Shown piece by piece: positions 47,096 through 58,667 of a stretch of 64,000 nt of DNA. The notes below the pieces were generated by a model. It worked only from the letters and a program-made list of their open reading frames with translations, was not told where the DNA came from and did not search any database. Numbering within the stretch: the stretch's first letter is position 1; every line of letters begins with the position of its first letter. The position numbers and the translations under genes are program-made. This stretch comes from Papio anubis (Eukaryota > Chordata > Mammalia > Primates > Cercopithecidae): positions 142,089,787 through 142,153,786 of the forward strand of contig NC_044978.1 of the NCBI RefSeq assembly GCF_008728515.1. The letters run 5' to 3'.

Positions 47096-48464
47096 TATAT
47101 GTCATTTTCCTAAACACAACCTGGCTTATTAGATGGGTTACATAAATGGCAATTACTAATTTTTGAAGCACTTAACAAATCTACTCATTGCTAATCATTA
47201 ACAGGTAGGAGAAAACTTATTTTTATTGAGGAGTTTATTGTGATCCAGAAACTCTTGTTGCCTCAAAATAAATAAAATAGAAAATTCAAGAGCAGTTTTA
47301 CTAAAGATTATAGGTACCCTACCATGACCAAGTGATTCACCTACTTTAGGGCATCACTGCCTGACAGACCACAAGACCATATGACTGTTATCTTCACTAT
47401 GACCTGTTATAACCCCAGGGAAATATCTCCCTTTGTTAATGTGTTCAGTTAAATGCTTTAAGTAGGTAGTGGTGCTCACCCTGCATTTGTCGCCACTGAT
47501 GAGCAGAAGTTTTGGGCAAAACACTGGAAGTGTCACCTTGCTCTGATAGGAGCTAATGGGCAGATCGCAGATACAGACAAGTCCCCAGTTTTCATGGAGT
47601 TCTTCAGAATACATGCTTCCTCCACTGGGCACAGCAGGGCACACCAAGGAAATTTGTTCCACGAAAGTTATCCACTGCTTTGGTGTTCTTATTTTATGAG
47701 AGATGAATATGAAAGTGACCTCAAAAATGGGGGGAAACAGTATGAGTTTGGAAAGATAGTCTGAATCAGGATATCAGCTAGTAAGGGAGTGATGAGAATG
47801 CCAACTGCCTCCCAAGTGGACACATTGAAGGAAGGTAAGATCCTTCAAAGCACCCTTTGCTGGAAGAGGAGGAAAATCCTGGCCCCAGCTAGCTCATTAC
47901 CTAACTGTTTCAGGAGACTACCTGGATCAATCATCAAACAAACTTGTCTTCCCATGAAGATTAAAGCCTGTATAAAATATCAAGAAACAAAAGACAAATA
48001 ATCTATGGATATGTATGTATAAAAACATAATATTTATGCATAAATAAGTTGTGGAGGGATGCATATCAAACTTAGGTATTAAAAGTGGCAGAGATGGGAG
48101 ATATGTAATGCTTTTTTCATCTATCTATGTAAATTTGCTTTCTAGGTGCATCAGTGTGTATATAGAAGTTAGTTCTGTATTCATATGGTAGCTATGCTTT
48201 ATTGCTTTTTTTCAGATTTTAGTGATTGAATAATTTTATTTACTCTTGCATTGGAAAACAAAGTAAATGATGGAAAGGAAAAAAAAAAAAAAAGACCAAC
48301 ATCAGTATTAATCATGTCTTCATTTTATCCTGAAAAGATAACAGATTATTGATCCCCAGCGATTCAAGTCCTGGCTTGAATGCCCTTCCTATCGCAGATG
48401 CAATTAGGAAGTCTATTCAGTTCAATTTAATAGCCCTTTAAGTAAGTTACCTGACTTAAAACAC
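47096..48464. other. Unassigned; less AT-rich 47330-47700
   Basis: 47354-47662 (minus) is an open frame of 102 codons (starts MEQISLVCPAVPSGG). It has no domain or signal that I recognise, and no promoter, intron or poly(A) signal supports a gene. 47780-47960 is likewise less AT-rich. Either could be a very old repeat or a conserved non-coding element. A15 run at about 48280. Confidence 0.35.
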
Positions 48465-48560
48465 CCAACATTTGGTGAGCACCTAAATGTGCTTTGAGAA
48501 ATAAAGAGAAAGAAAACACTCCCGCCGCTCTCAAGGAGCTCCCAAAGAGCTATATGTATA
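48465..48560 (-). repeat. L2 3' end, antisense
   Basis: CAACATTTGGTGAGCACCTA, AATGTGCTTTGAGAAATAAA, GCTCTCAAGGAGCTCCCAAA match the reverse L2 terminus (…GAGCACCTAC…CTCAAGGAGCTCACAG). Confidence 0.65.
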
Positions 48561-49451
48561 TCATTTGAAAAACCTTTGAGGAACATTTTCCAATATTTTT
48601 TACCTAGAAATCTAAAGACATGTACCTTTCCCCATACACATGTACTATCCAACTTTTTAAAAAATCACAAATAGATATACCCAAAACTCAAAGAAGAATG
48701 TGAGACTTGTAACTGAAAGTGGAAAGTGGCACTATAAAATAATTATGATTCTTTATTTCTGATGGGTGTCTACAAAAGTGTGGGCAGTCTGGTTATGACC
48801 ACAGATCTTCATTGGTTTCAGTTATTTAAGCTACGCACTAGTTCAGTCCATTTAAATGTCATCTAGGATGCTGATACACAATTGAAATAATGACAATGAA
48901 GGAACCAAGAGGCATAAAAAGGCAGTAATCTGCTTTTTCAATCCAATCAAGCCAAGAAGTTGAGAGTTACAAATAAATTAATTTGGCTTTTTCTTTTTCA
49001 GAACCTGAATCACTTGCATCTCAGCTCCACACTACAAAGACCATTTGTTATTACTTTGCTTTGGACTTGTTTTGTAATTTCATCATCTGTTGAATGTTAA
49101 ATACTGTATGTCTTTACTTGATTTTCAACATTGTAGTGACAGCCTCACTATCCGATTGGCAAGGAGGGTGGGTATTCTTATATTGCAGTAAACATACCAT
49201 GGTATCTGCTGATGAGTCTTGAATTTTAAAATATAGCTTTCTTAAAAATAAGGTGGACAATATTTTTTTTACTGTATATACCTATAGTTGGAGGTTGAAT
49301 GAACAATTTTTCCTTCCAGCTGATTGATTTGGATATAATGGGTAGACAGGAAAATTATCTACATTTGTGGTGAAAGAAACTCCTCTTACTATTGGAGAAA
49401 ATGATTTGGAGAAGGAAGGCAGCACCATGGGAGACAGAAAAATAAAGGTGA
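48561..49451. other. Unique non-coding sequence
   Basis: No gene supported. Splice-like signals at 49317-49319 (TTCCTTCCAG) and 49448 (AAAG|GTGAGG) bound a 128-base segment with stops in all sense frames. Confidence 0.4.
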
Positions 49452-49605
49452 GGAGAGAGAGAGCACACGTGCTCATTGCAGATATTGTCTATTTTTTCAT
49501 TTAAATTATGGGTATAAAATATTTTTGAAAATTTTGGAAGAGAAGAATGACAAAATAAATGATAAAAGTCTAAAAGCTGTTTGTGTTTTTGATTCTAAGA
49601 GATTG
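49452..49605 (+). repeat. Inverted repeat, left arm
   Basis: From GGAGAGAGAGAGCAC to GATTCTAAGAGATTGG. Its reverse complement recurs at 50916-51060 with high identity by eye. Long shared blocks include TTTAAATTATGGGTATAAAA, TTCTCTTCCAAAATT (reverse) and TGTTTGTGTTTTTGATT. Spacer about 1.3 kb. Not a repeat family I recognise. Confidence 0.88.
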
Positions 49606-50836
49606 GTTGGAATGTTATTTATGGACAAATTTGAAGGCCTAACTCTTTTTTCGAGAAAGGATCTTAGAAAACTATTTGCCTTAAGAGGAAACATCAAGCC
49701 TAAATTTAGAACTAAATGAAAAAAAAAAATTCAAAGAAGAGAGAAATAGGGGTTGCAGAAGAATGGAACAATTCTGCTTTGTTCTGGTCTTGTGATCTAT
49801 GTACTTGACATTCCAGCTAGTGTGAAATAAATGGATTTATAAGGATTAATGTATTTTACTGAATCCAGAAAGTAATTCATTTATATGTAGGGTCTGCACA
49901 CCCACTCACACAAATAAAAACAGATTTCTTATACCATAGACTAATGAAGTTGAAAGATTTTCAGACATTGAAATAGGTTAATAGAATTTATAATTAAAAC
50001 ACAAACTTTTAATCACATTTACAATGTCTCTGCACATTGGTGATAACTAATTATGTTTTATTCCTCTGGTTTACTCACGAATCTGATGGTTGATTCTTGT
50101 AGTGAATTAATGTTACCAAGACTGCTAACTTTGAAACATTTCAGAGAATAAACTTTTATAGTAAAATAGAAAGCCTATGATCTTGAAGTAGTTTCCTTTT
50201 TTTTTTTTTTTCCCCTGGAAGTGATTAACCAGCAATGCCAATGGTTTAGGCCATATCAGGAGACAAGTTTAGAAGAAATTAGTTTGCTGAAAATGTGTTA
50301 AATATCCGTATTTTTATTTTCATTTCTAATATTTGTATTGTTTCATAAAACTCTCTGCTCCCATTTTTATTGCAGCACTAAAATCACTGAATTCAACACT
50401 TCATTACACTTAGTGTTTCTTGGCCTGGAAATTATGTATTAAAGCTGTTTCTGTATTCAAAACTAGATTATACATGAAGTCCCCATTATACAAGCAACAT
50501 TTATGCTGTCCATCTATTTCACTGGATTACATATATCACTGGACTACATATCAATCTATTTATTTCACTGGACTACATAAGTTTTAAGTGGATCTCTAAA
50601 ATGTCACATATTTCAGAGTTGTACATATAAACCAAAAAGGTTATATTTCTTCTCAATGGAATCTAATTTAATAATACCAGGTCCCATGTTTTAAAAAAAT
50701 ATACAATTCTTTCTTTTTTCAGTTTTTCTGTTTTAAGGATCTCTCCAAGGACTTAGATATCTGAAAATGATATAGATCCTATGATGACATTGCCTTCAAA
50801 AACTTGATACTGCATAAGGCAACTGTGAGCATAAAT
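49606..50836. other. Spacer between inverted-repeat arms
   Basis: AT-rich unique sequence. T14 at about 50199-50212. 50505-50580 repeats TTTCACTGGAyTACATA three times in short form. No gene recognised. Confidence 0.5.
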
Positions 50837-50872
50837 AATTTTAGTATTTTATAACTAAAATTTAGTATTTTA
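50837..50872. repeat. Direct repeat, left copy
   Basis: AATTTTAGTATTTTATAAC then TAAAATTTAGTATTTTA. Recurs at 51072-51106 with one indel and one mismatch. It brackets the right arm of the inverted repeat. The motif is itself partly palindromic. Confidence 0.88.
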
Positions 50873-50915
50873 GTTTGAAAATACTAGAATGGAATCTTAT
50901 TTATGGAATTTTATG

Positions 50916-51060
50916 GATTCTCTTAAAATCAAAAACACAAACAGTTTTTAGATTCATTATCCTGTCTTTTTTCATTTTCCTCTTCCAAAATTCTCAAAAA
51001 TATTTTATACCCATAATTTAAATGGCAAGACAATATCTGCAATGAGTGCTCTCTCTCTCT
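50916..51060 (-). repeat. Inverted repeat, right arm
   Basis: Reverse copy of 49452-49605, from GATTCTCTTAAAATC to TGAGTGCTCTCTCTCTCT. About six bases of the left arm's CACACGTG block are absent. It lies within a 199-bp segment (50873-51071) between the two direct repeats. Confidence 0.88.
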
Positions 51061-51071
51061 AATGTATTCTA

Positions 51072-51106
51072 AATTTTAGTATTTAGAACTAAAATTTAGT
51101 ATTTTA
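51072..51106. repeat. Direct repeat, right copy
   Basis: AATTTTAGTATTTAGAAC then TAAAATTTAGTATTTTA. Partner of 50837-50872. Confidence 0.88.
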
Positions 51107-51410
51107 TGTTCATATACCTTTTTGAAATTTATATTAGCTTCATTTTGTAACAGTTATAAAATTCAACGGTATACATTGTTGAATATGTTGTGAGTAAAGG
51201 AAAGTTAAGTATAGCTGAAAGACTTTACTGGATTTTCAGAATATTGTTTATCCTCAGAATAATATAATTTGTAAGATATGTGTCTTCTAAAGAATCTTCA
51301 AATTCTATGAAATACAACTTTTATTGAATCTTAAGACAGTTTTGAAATGGAAATTAATTTAGGAGTACAAACACCTGCTTTTCGTTATTAGATTTAAAAT
51401 TCATCAGTTT

Positions 51411-51724
51411 AGGCAGACCACAGTGGCTCATGTCTATAATCCTAGCACTTTGGGAGGCCGAGGTGGGCAGATGGCTTGAGCTCAGGAGTTTGAGACTGCC
51501 TGGGCAACATGGCAAAAACCCCATCTCTAAAAAAAAAAAAAAAATACAAAAATTAGCCAGGTGAAGTAGTGTATGTCTGTAATTCCCCCCATTTGGGGGA
51601 CTGAGGCATGAGAACTGCTTGAACCCCAGAGGTCGAGGCTGTAGTGAGCCAAGATCATGCCATTGCATTCAAGCCTGGGTGACAAAGTGAGACTCTGTTT
51701 CAAATAAATAAATAAATAAATAAA
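51411..51724 (+). mobile_element. AluJ SINE
   Basis: CACAGTGGCTCATGTCTATA, GGCTTGAGCTCAGGAG, GACTGCCTGGGCAACATGGC are AluJ-type bases. A16 middle run. The tail is an (AAAT)n microsatellite (51700-51724). Possible short target duplication TCAGTTT on both sides. Confidence 0.92.
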
Positions 51725-51733
51725 TGTCAGTTT

Positions 51734-54374
51734 GATTTGTCAAAGACCAAATAAATAAATGCTATTTGTCTAATCTATATTCTATTATTATAATTACCAT
51801 TCAATACATTATGTTCTCTAGGTGCTGTGTATCAATATCATCATTCCTGCTCAAATTCAAATTAATATGCTTTTCTGGGGTAAACTCCTGGAGTTTATAA
51901 TTTATAACTGTACTATAAAAGATATATGGCAGTGATTCAATATGTATTTCTTCATATTCATCTTAGTAAATATTTTTGTTAGTTTGAATTTTTGTTATTG
52001 ATTAGCATATTACTGTATTTTAAAATTTCCATCTAAGTTTTCTTGTTTTTATCTTTTACAATGCTTTGTTACGAGAGAGGCCATAAACATTAAATAAGAT
52101 GTGTGCATAGATTACACATATTCTCTGTCATTTAATAGTATATCTGGTCTTATAAATTTTACAACATATCAGAAAAGATATATCTGTAACAAACTTAAGT
52201 ACAGACAATAAAATATTGAAATAGAAAATCATATAGATCTTCAAATAGAATGGGTTAAATTATACATAGTTTTTTCTAACTTGCACCATTCCTATTTACA
52301 TGTGACTCTTTCTGCTAGTTTATTATTAGTCCACAGTCTATCATACCTGGAAAATGAGACTTAGATAATTTTCTTAATATCCAAATATGGAAAAGGTTCT
52401 ACTTTTTTTAAAGGGAAAGAAAAGAGTTCATTGTAATTTAATCTTTACTATAGACATAGATTCAAAACTTAATGAGCACTTGTTGATTGATTGAATGATT
52501 GATTATACTACATTGATATACCAGTTTGAAATTTCTGTTTTCATATGTAGCTATGAGACATCACATACACCTAAATGTTTTCTTTTCTCATCTTGAGCTA
52601 TGAAAGGTTTTACTTAATTTATAAACAAAAATCACTGGATTATATATGAAGGAATAACTGTATATTATGGGATAATATTGTACCTAGAGAGTAGTGATAT
52701 AGTTATGAAAAATAGATAAGGGATATGTTTTAGTATATGGAAATAGGTAATAGTGACTGTAATATGGGTCATATTCCCATGTTTATAAGCAACTTCCAGA
52801 GGTGATGTCAGTCTTTTTGTAATTCACCTGTCTTGTACCTAGGTCTCTTTAAAGTATTACACATTGAATATGTACACTCTATTCATTTTATGAATTTTGG
52901 ACCAGAGATGTTATTTAGGTATTTAGTCATGTTAGCTATTCATGCATTTTGCAGAAAAAGAGTTATGTATACAGCACTGGCCTATTTCATGATAATTACT
53001 ACTTTGCTCATTATGTCAGTTGATATGATGAAAACCATAGGCTAATATGCAGCTTGAAACAGAGTATTTTCTCTTGTGGTTTGAGATTTAATTATGCAAT
53101 TAATTGGAAAATAAATTATAGTGGAAGCAGTCTTGTTTTATGACCAAATCTATATTAAAAAGAAAGAAAAGCTCACATTTTATTTTTAATCTGACACCAT
53201 AGTGACAACATATTGAACTTCAGTTAATATATTTATAATTTGATACGACTTATTAAAAGCATGTGAATCTAGTGCTGGACTATATTCTAGAAATGACATT
53301 CCTTTTGAAAATGATCTTACATGAGCAAGTGTACAATGATTTCACAATATGAGAATGTTCAGGCATTTTCCATTACAGACCAGTTTTAGACAACAGATAT
53401 AGATGAACTAGCTAAATTTTAACTATGTAAATTTGATTAATTATGGGTATGATAAGTAAAGTATGTGATTATTATTAGTATAACTTGAACATAGACTTGG
53501 AAGGCCTCTTCAGTTTTTCTGAACATAACCCTTCTGCAATATCCCTAGCAAACATTCACTCAGCTTGTTGTGACATTCTTTAGGATACGGTGCATTTTCA
53601 CTAGTTTTACTAGTTTTGTGACTGGATATCTCCTAATAAAATATCTTTATTTGTATTGAGCTTAATTCTGCTCCTTTATAGCTCTTAATTACTGATCTTG
53701 TTTATGGCTGCTTTAGTTAAGCAATTAATTGCAAATTGGACAGCAGGTGTCAGGTCACTTTCTTAAGTCAAAATGTCCCTGGTACCTTTAGCCACTCTTT
53801 ATATCTCTGGTTTTTCAGACTCCCTGTCATTCTGATGCTTGCTTCAACTGAACATAGTTTAATGTGTTAAATTGAGGTTTCTTCTTTTTCTCCTTTTTAA
53901 ATAGTCAGTGGCAAAGAGAACTAGTTGCTATTAAAATCTGTGTTCTTCTTTACTAATAGAAGGCCAATTTTGCTGCCCACAAATTTAATAAAATTTTACA
54001 TTTCTTAGTTCTCTGAGATGGCAGTTGGCTAAGCTCTGGTCCATCACATTAGGCAGAACATATTCAGTACTGAGATTATGCATTTTTAACAATCTTCCAG
54101 GTTATACCAGTCCATTAATTACACTATGAGTAATAGGGTTATAGATAGCTTTATGATTTGGTCCTCCAAATTTCAATTTGTGAAAATTGTTTGTTTGCTT
54201 TTTAATTTATTTTGACTTTTTTTTTTTAAATCACATGCAGCTGGTAAAGCATGAACTAAGGAGACTAGATGTCAAGCAATACCTTTTTTGATAAAGAAAT
54301 ATGAAGATGTTTAAATTATATTAGAAAAAGCCCCACAGGCTTTGGATCTGAGAAACATATATTTTATTATCCAC
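51734..54374. other. Unique non-coding sequence
   Basis: No gene or repeat recognised over 2.6 kb. A 70-codon frame at 52833-53045 (+) has no recognised domain. Confidence 0.4.
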
Positions 54375-54512
54375 CTTACTAACCATGTGAACTTTGTTAA
54401 GTCATTTAACATGAAGTGAGGATATAATTATACTTGACCGATCTAGAAATAAAATGATAGAAGAAGACAGCACAGTGCCTGTTGCATATTAGAGATATAG
54501 CAATTATTAGTT
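54375..54512 (+). repeat. MIR SINE
   Basis: CCATGTGAACTTTGTTAAGT, CATTTAACATGAAGTGAGGA and CAGCACAGTGCCTGTTGCAT follow the forward MIR order. Diverged. Confidence 0.6.
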
Positions 54513-54534
54513 TATCTCTTTTTAACTAACGGAT

Positions 54535-55690
54535 TATTTTTGTTTTGTCTTCATTTTCTATTTATAATCTTCTGTTTTTACATTTATTATTTAATTTCTT
54601 CCACTTCCTTTGGTTTTGTTCTTGTGTTCATTGTCTACCTAAGTTGAATACTTAGCGGGTTAATTTTTAGTCTTTCTAATACAAACATTTTGGAGGACAA
54701 ATTTCCCTCTAAGTACTCTTTTATATGTAATGTTATTATGTTATTATTGAACTTTAAGTTTTCTAATTTTCATTAATTCTACCTAGCAAGTGACTTATTT
54801 AGAAATGCTTTTACTTTTTAAATATTTATAAATATTTATAAAATTGTTATTACCAATATGAATCCTCCATGTACAGAAAATGTGATAGGATTATTATGAT
54901 AGAAAATCTTTGAAATATTTTGAAACTTGATTTATGATCCAGTAAATGGTTGGATTTTATAAATGTCTAATTTATACTTATAAATATTCATATTTTTCAT
55001 TTTGGGGTAAAAAATTGTAAACATACGCACCTATACTATATCAATCATGTTAGTGGTATTTCTCAAGTTTTCTGTAAGCTTACTGACTCATGGAATTGTT
55101 TTTGTCTGCTTGATCTGTTATTAACTTAGGGAAATATAAAAATCACTTAGTATAACAATAGGTTTGTCTATTTTTTCTCATAGCTTTCTCAATTTTTTTT
55201 ATGTATTTCATACTATATTATTAGGTATATATGAGTTTATAAGTTTTATATTATCCTGGTGAATTTAATTGTCTAATAAAGAGAAGTGATTCTCTTTATC
55301 TTTGCTTTTAAAATTTAATGTAAATATAGCTGCATCTTCTTGGTTATTACGTGTCTAGTAAACTTTTAAAATATCCTTTTATTGTCAATATTTCTGTTCT
55401 GTTAACTTGTAAATTTTTTTTGTAATCAGGAAGCAACCCAACTTTAATATTCAAAATTATAATCCTCATCTTTTAGTGGGAGAGATTAATTCATTTATAA
55501 TTACTTTGATATTTTATATACTTATATCTATCACGTATTTTAATGTATATTTACTTTCAATTATCTAAACTTTGATTTTTTTAATTCTTTTTTTCCTAGA
55601 TTGCAATATGCACACTGAATTCTGTTCTTTTGTTTTTCATTTTAGTTATTTTAATATGAATATTTATTTGAATAAAGCATGTGATTAATC
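54535..55690 (-). mobile_element. Old L1 endonuclease/linker region, antisense
   Basis: TTTCTTCCACTTCCTTTGG, AATTTCCCTCTAAGTACTC, TTATGATCCAGTAAATGG, AGGTATATATGAGTTTATAA and ATTAATTCATTTATAATTAC match, in order, the reverse of the L1 ORF2 endonuclease-to-RT region. Highly diverged; no 3' end is present. Confidence 0.7.
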
Positions 55691-55790
55691 AAATCCTTTA
55701 TTCTACTCTGAACTTACAAAACAATATTTTAATGTAAAACCTTCTCCCACCAGGTTTCTTTGCTATTGATTCCAGGATTGTGGTTCTGGA

Positions 55791-55955
55791 CTTTTTTTTT
55801 TTCTAGACAGGGTCTAGCTGTTACCTAGGCTGGAGTTCAGTGGCAAAATGATAGCTCACTGCAGCCTCTAACTCCTGGGCTCAAGTTATCCTCCCACCTC
55901 AGCCTCCTACGTGCCTCCTAGGACTACAGGCAAGCACCACCATGCCCTGCTAACA
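55791..55955 (-). mobile_element. AluJ monomer fragment, antisense
   Basis: T12 then TAGACAGGGTCTAGC, GATAGCTCACTGCAGCCTC, CTGGGCTCAAGTTATCCTCC, CATGCCCTGCTAA. One arm only. A short duplicated CGTGCCTCCTAGG stretch breaks the usual GAGTAGCTGGG block. Confidence 0.82.
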
Positions 55956-57209
55956 AATGCATATATTTTTGTGGCCACCATCATAATCAAGATATAGTAC
56001 AGTTCCATCTAACCCCCCTGACTTATCTGTCACTTTGGGCTTAGTAAAAACAAAGAGTGTTTGCTAACTGTTCTTAAATATAGAGATCCATTTCTTGTTT
56101 CATCTTTCCTAAGCATGATTTATTATATCCTATAATTTAATTACTTTAGCCATCAACATAATAGTGGAAAGGTATAAGAGTTTAATCTACAATTACTTAA
56201 TACAGTACAACAAAAAGGTATCAGTGGCTTTATATTACATTTAATTGCAGCTTATTATTCCCTTTATGTTGACTAGATGTTATGTGAAACTTCTTAATAA
56301 GAGGCTGAAGACATTCAGGGGAGTAGTAAGTGTGGAAACTGTTAACTATTTCTATTATTATTAACCATTAAGTATAAGCAGTCATTTTAAAGGAGAAATG
56401 AAATAAAGAGAACACTCTTAGGGGTTGAAGTCACGTGTGGGGCCCAACATATAAACTTCTTTTTTCTTCCGGTCAGATCTATTCACTGAGGTTCTTTTCA
56501 ACCAGTTATTGTTTTGACTAAATTTAATATTACCTTTTTGTTTCTTACTACCAGTGAGCAGGGAATAATCAATGACTTTGTATCAGGAGTTTGCAACAAC
56601 AAAAAAAATATGTTGATGCAAGGGACGCTTGAAGTGGTAGAAAGATTAGGAAAACTATTTTTTAAATGCAGGCCATCTACTTTACCTCAATTCTGACCAT
56701 TGTTCTTATTGCATTCTTTTCATTTAATAAACAGTTATTTATTGAATATGTTCTCCGAGTCAGACATGTCAATTCTTGTGTCACCTAGAGGGATTTGTGT
56801 ACCACATACCCATTTTTCTTCATTTTGTCTTATTCTTCTTGGGCTTAATAAAAACAAAAGCTTTGATGGGGAAAAATGGAGTATGATAAAACTAGAAATG
56901 TAGATGGTCACTCAGAGATAGTTATAGAATCAAAATTCTGGTGTCTCAAGTTGGATAATGACTCCTTAATACATAAGGTGATGTTAGCATCTGGACGACT
57001 GCATGAGCCTTTCTGCTATTTAGTGTTATGTGAAATTTTCATCAATGTAACTTCATACATATGGAGACATTACTGATTTGTAACCTCAGTTTGTATTTAT
57101 CTTGCAGCTGAGATTTTGGAGTGCAATACTTTTTCTGCTAATGATCTGCTAATTTAAAGAATGCTTGCTTTCTTTTAGCCAATTTTAGAAAATGTTAAAA
57201 ACGTTTAAG
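55956..57209. other. Unique sequence; possible L2 end
   Basis: 56718-56765 (CATTTAATAAACAGTTATTT, ATTGAATATGTTCTCCGAG) may be a short reverse L2 end. Otherwise nothing is recognised. Confidence 0.4.
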
Positions 57210-57221
57210 AGTATTTTCTTT

Positions 57222-57497
57222 CCCAGCACTTTGGGAGGCCAAGACGGCAGATCACGAGGTCAGGAGATCGAGACCATCCTGGCTAAGACGGTGAAACCCC
57301 GTCTCTACTAAAAAAAATACCAAAAAACTAGCCTGGCGAGGTGGTGGGCGCCTATAGCCCCAGCTACTCAGGAGGCTGAGGCAGGAGAATGGCGTGAACC
57401 TGGGAGGCAGAGCTTGCAGTGAGCTGAGATCCGGCCACTGCACTCCAGCCTGGGCTACAGAGCGAGACGGAGTCTGAGCGTGGGGAAAAAAAAAAAA
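57222..57497 (+). mobile_element. AluYR-like SINE, 5'-truncated
   Basis: Starts at CCCAGCACTTTGGG, so about 35 bases of the 5' end are missing. Bases AAAACTAGCCTGGCGAGGTG and GAGATCCGGCCACTGCACTC are, as I know it, typical of Old World monkey AluYR. Target duplication AGTATTTTCTTT (57210-57221) and AGTATTTTTTTT (57498-57509). The tail region reads AGACGGAGTCT instead of AGACTCCGTCT, followed by an unusual GAGCGTGGGG. Confidence 0.9.
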
Positions 57498-57509
57498 GTA
57501 TTTTTTTTT

Positions 57510-57797
57510 TTTTCCTCAGACAGGGTCTCACAAATTCCTGTCCCCGAGGCTGAATGCAATGGTGCATCTCAGCTCACTGCAACCCCTGCCTCCTGGACTC
57601 AAGGGAATTTGCCTTAGCCTCCCTGCTAATCAGTTGGGCTACAGGAGCCAGCTCCACACCTGGCAATTTTGTATTTTTTGTAGAGGTAGTATTTTGCTGT
57701 GTCAGCCTCAGCTGGTCTTGAACCCCAGCTCAAACAATCCACCTGCTTCAGCCCCAAAGTGCTTTGGATTGCAAGAATGAGTCACACTGTTTGGCCT
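57510..57797 (-). mobile_element. AluJ SINE, antisense
   Basis: T tail then CAGACAGGGTCTCAC down to CACACTGTTTGGCC. Much diverged, with several indels. The AluYR at 57222 landed in or beside its T-rich tail, giving two tail-to-tail Alus. Confidence 0.88.
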
Positions 57798-58310
57798 TAT
57801 TTAAGAGTTTCCCATTGATAATCCTACTAGTAGTAGATTAGTTTGAGTTAAGCATTTAAAAAACATACCATAAAAGTTTATTTTTCTAGTTATTGCATAT
57901 ATATTAGTACATTCTCTTGTTGCAACTAGGATTGCCGTTGTTTATTCTTTTCTAAACCTTTAATAGAATATTTCAAAAAAGTTTTTATTTAAAAAGAGAT
58001 GGCAATACAGAAAACGTTTTCTCATGAAATACATGAATATAACCTTTTTTTCTGATAGCATGCTTGTAATTAGATCCATTGTACAGTACTTGTTTATTAT
58101 ATTAGTAGTAAAATCAAGTGATTAGAACTGGAAACAGTTTCGGGTGCCTCTGATAAATATCAGACATTTGGAGGGCTTTAATCTGTTCTAATTTACTCAT
58201 AAGTGTGAAGACTTAGTTGTAAAGCAAAATAGCATGTTATTCCCACAACTCTGTAGGTTATTTTGGACAACTCAATTTCTATACATTTGAAAAAATACTG
58301 TGAGTCAAAG
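57798..58310. other. Unique non-coding sequence
   Basis: No gene or repeat recognised. Confidence 0.4.
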
Positions 58311-58645
58311 TTTATTTTTATTATTTTTATTTTTATTTTATTTTTATTTTTATTTTATTTTTTTGAGATGGAGTCTGTTTCTGCCGCCCAGGCTGGAGTG
58401 CAAATGGCCGAATCTCAGCTCACTGCAAGCTCACTCCGGGTTCACGGGCCATCTCCTGGCCCTCAGCCTCCCAAGTAGCTGGGACTACAGGCACTGCCAC
58501 CACGCCCGCTAGTTTTTTGTATTTCTTAGTAGAGACGGGGTTTCACCCATGCTAGCCAGGATGGCCCTCGATCTCCTGACCTCGCGGATCCACCCGCCTC
58601 GCCCCAAAGTGCTGGGATTAGCAGCCTTGAGCTACCGCCAGGAGT
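58311..58645 (-). mobile_element. AluYR-like SINE, antisense, indel-damaged
   Basis: (TTTTTA)n tail at 58311-58363, then an antisense Alu. AATGGCCGAATCTCAGCTC, CGCTAGTTTTTTGTATTTC and CAGCCTTGAGCTACCGCC fit AluYR. Many one- to three-base indels (for example CACGGGCCATCTCCTGGCCC) are spread over the body. Probable target duplication around GAGTCA (58301-58306 and 58641-58646). Confidence 0.85.
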
Positions 58646-58667
58646 CATTATTTTAAAAATCACCTAA

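Noticed and set aside
48915..49010. TATA-like GGCATAAAAAGGC followed by a splice-acceptor-like TTTTTCTTTTTCAG
   Set aside because: Such motifs are common in AT-rich DNA; no exon, donor or conserved frame follows.
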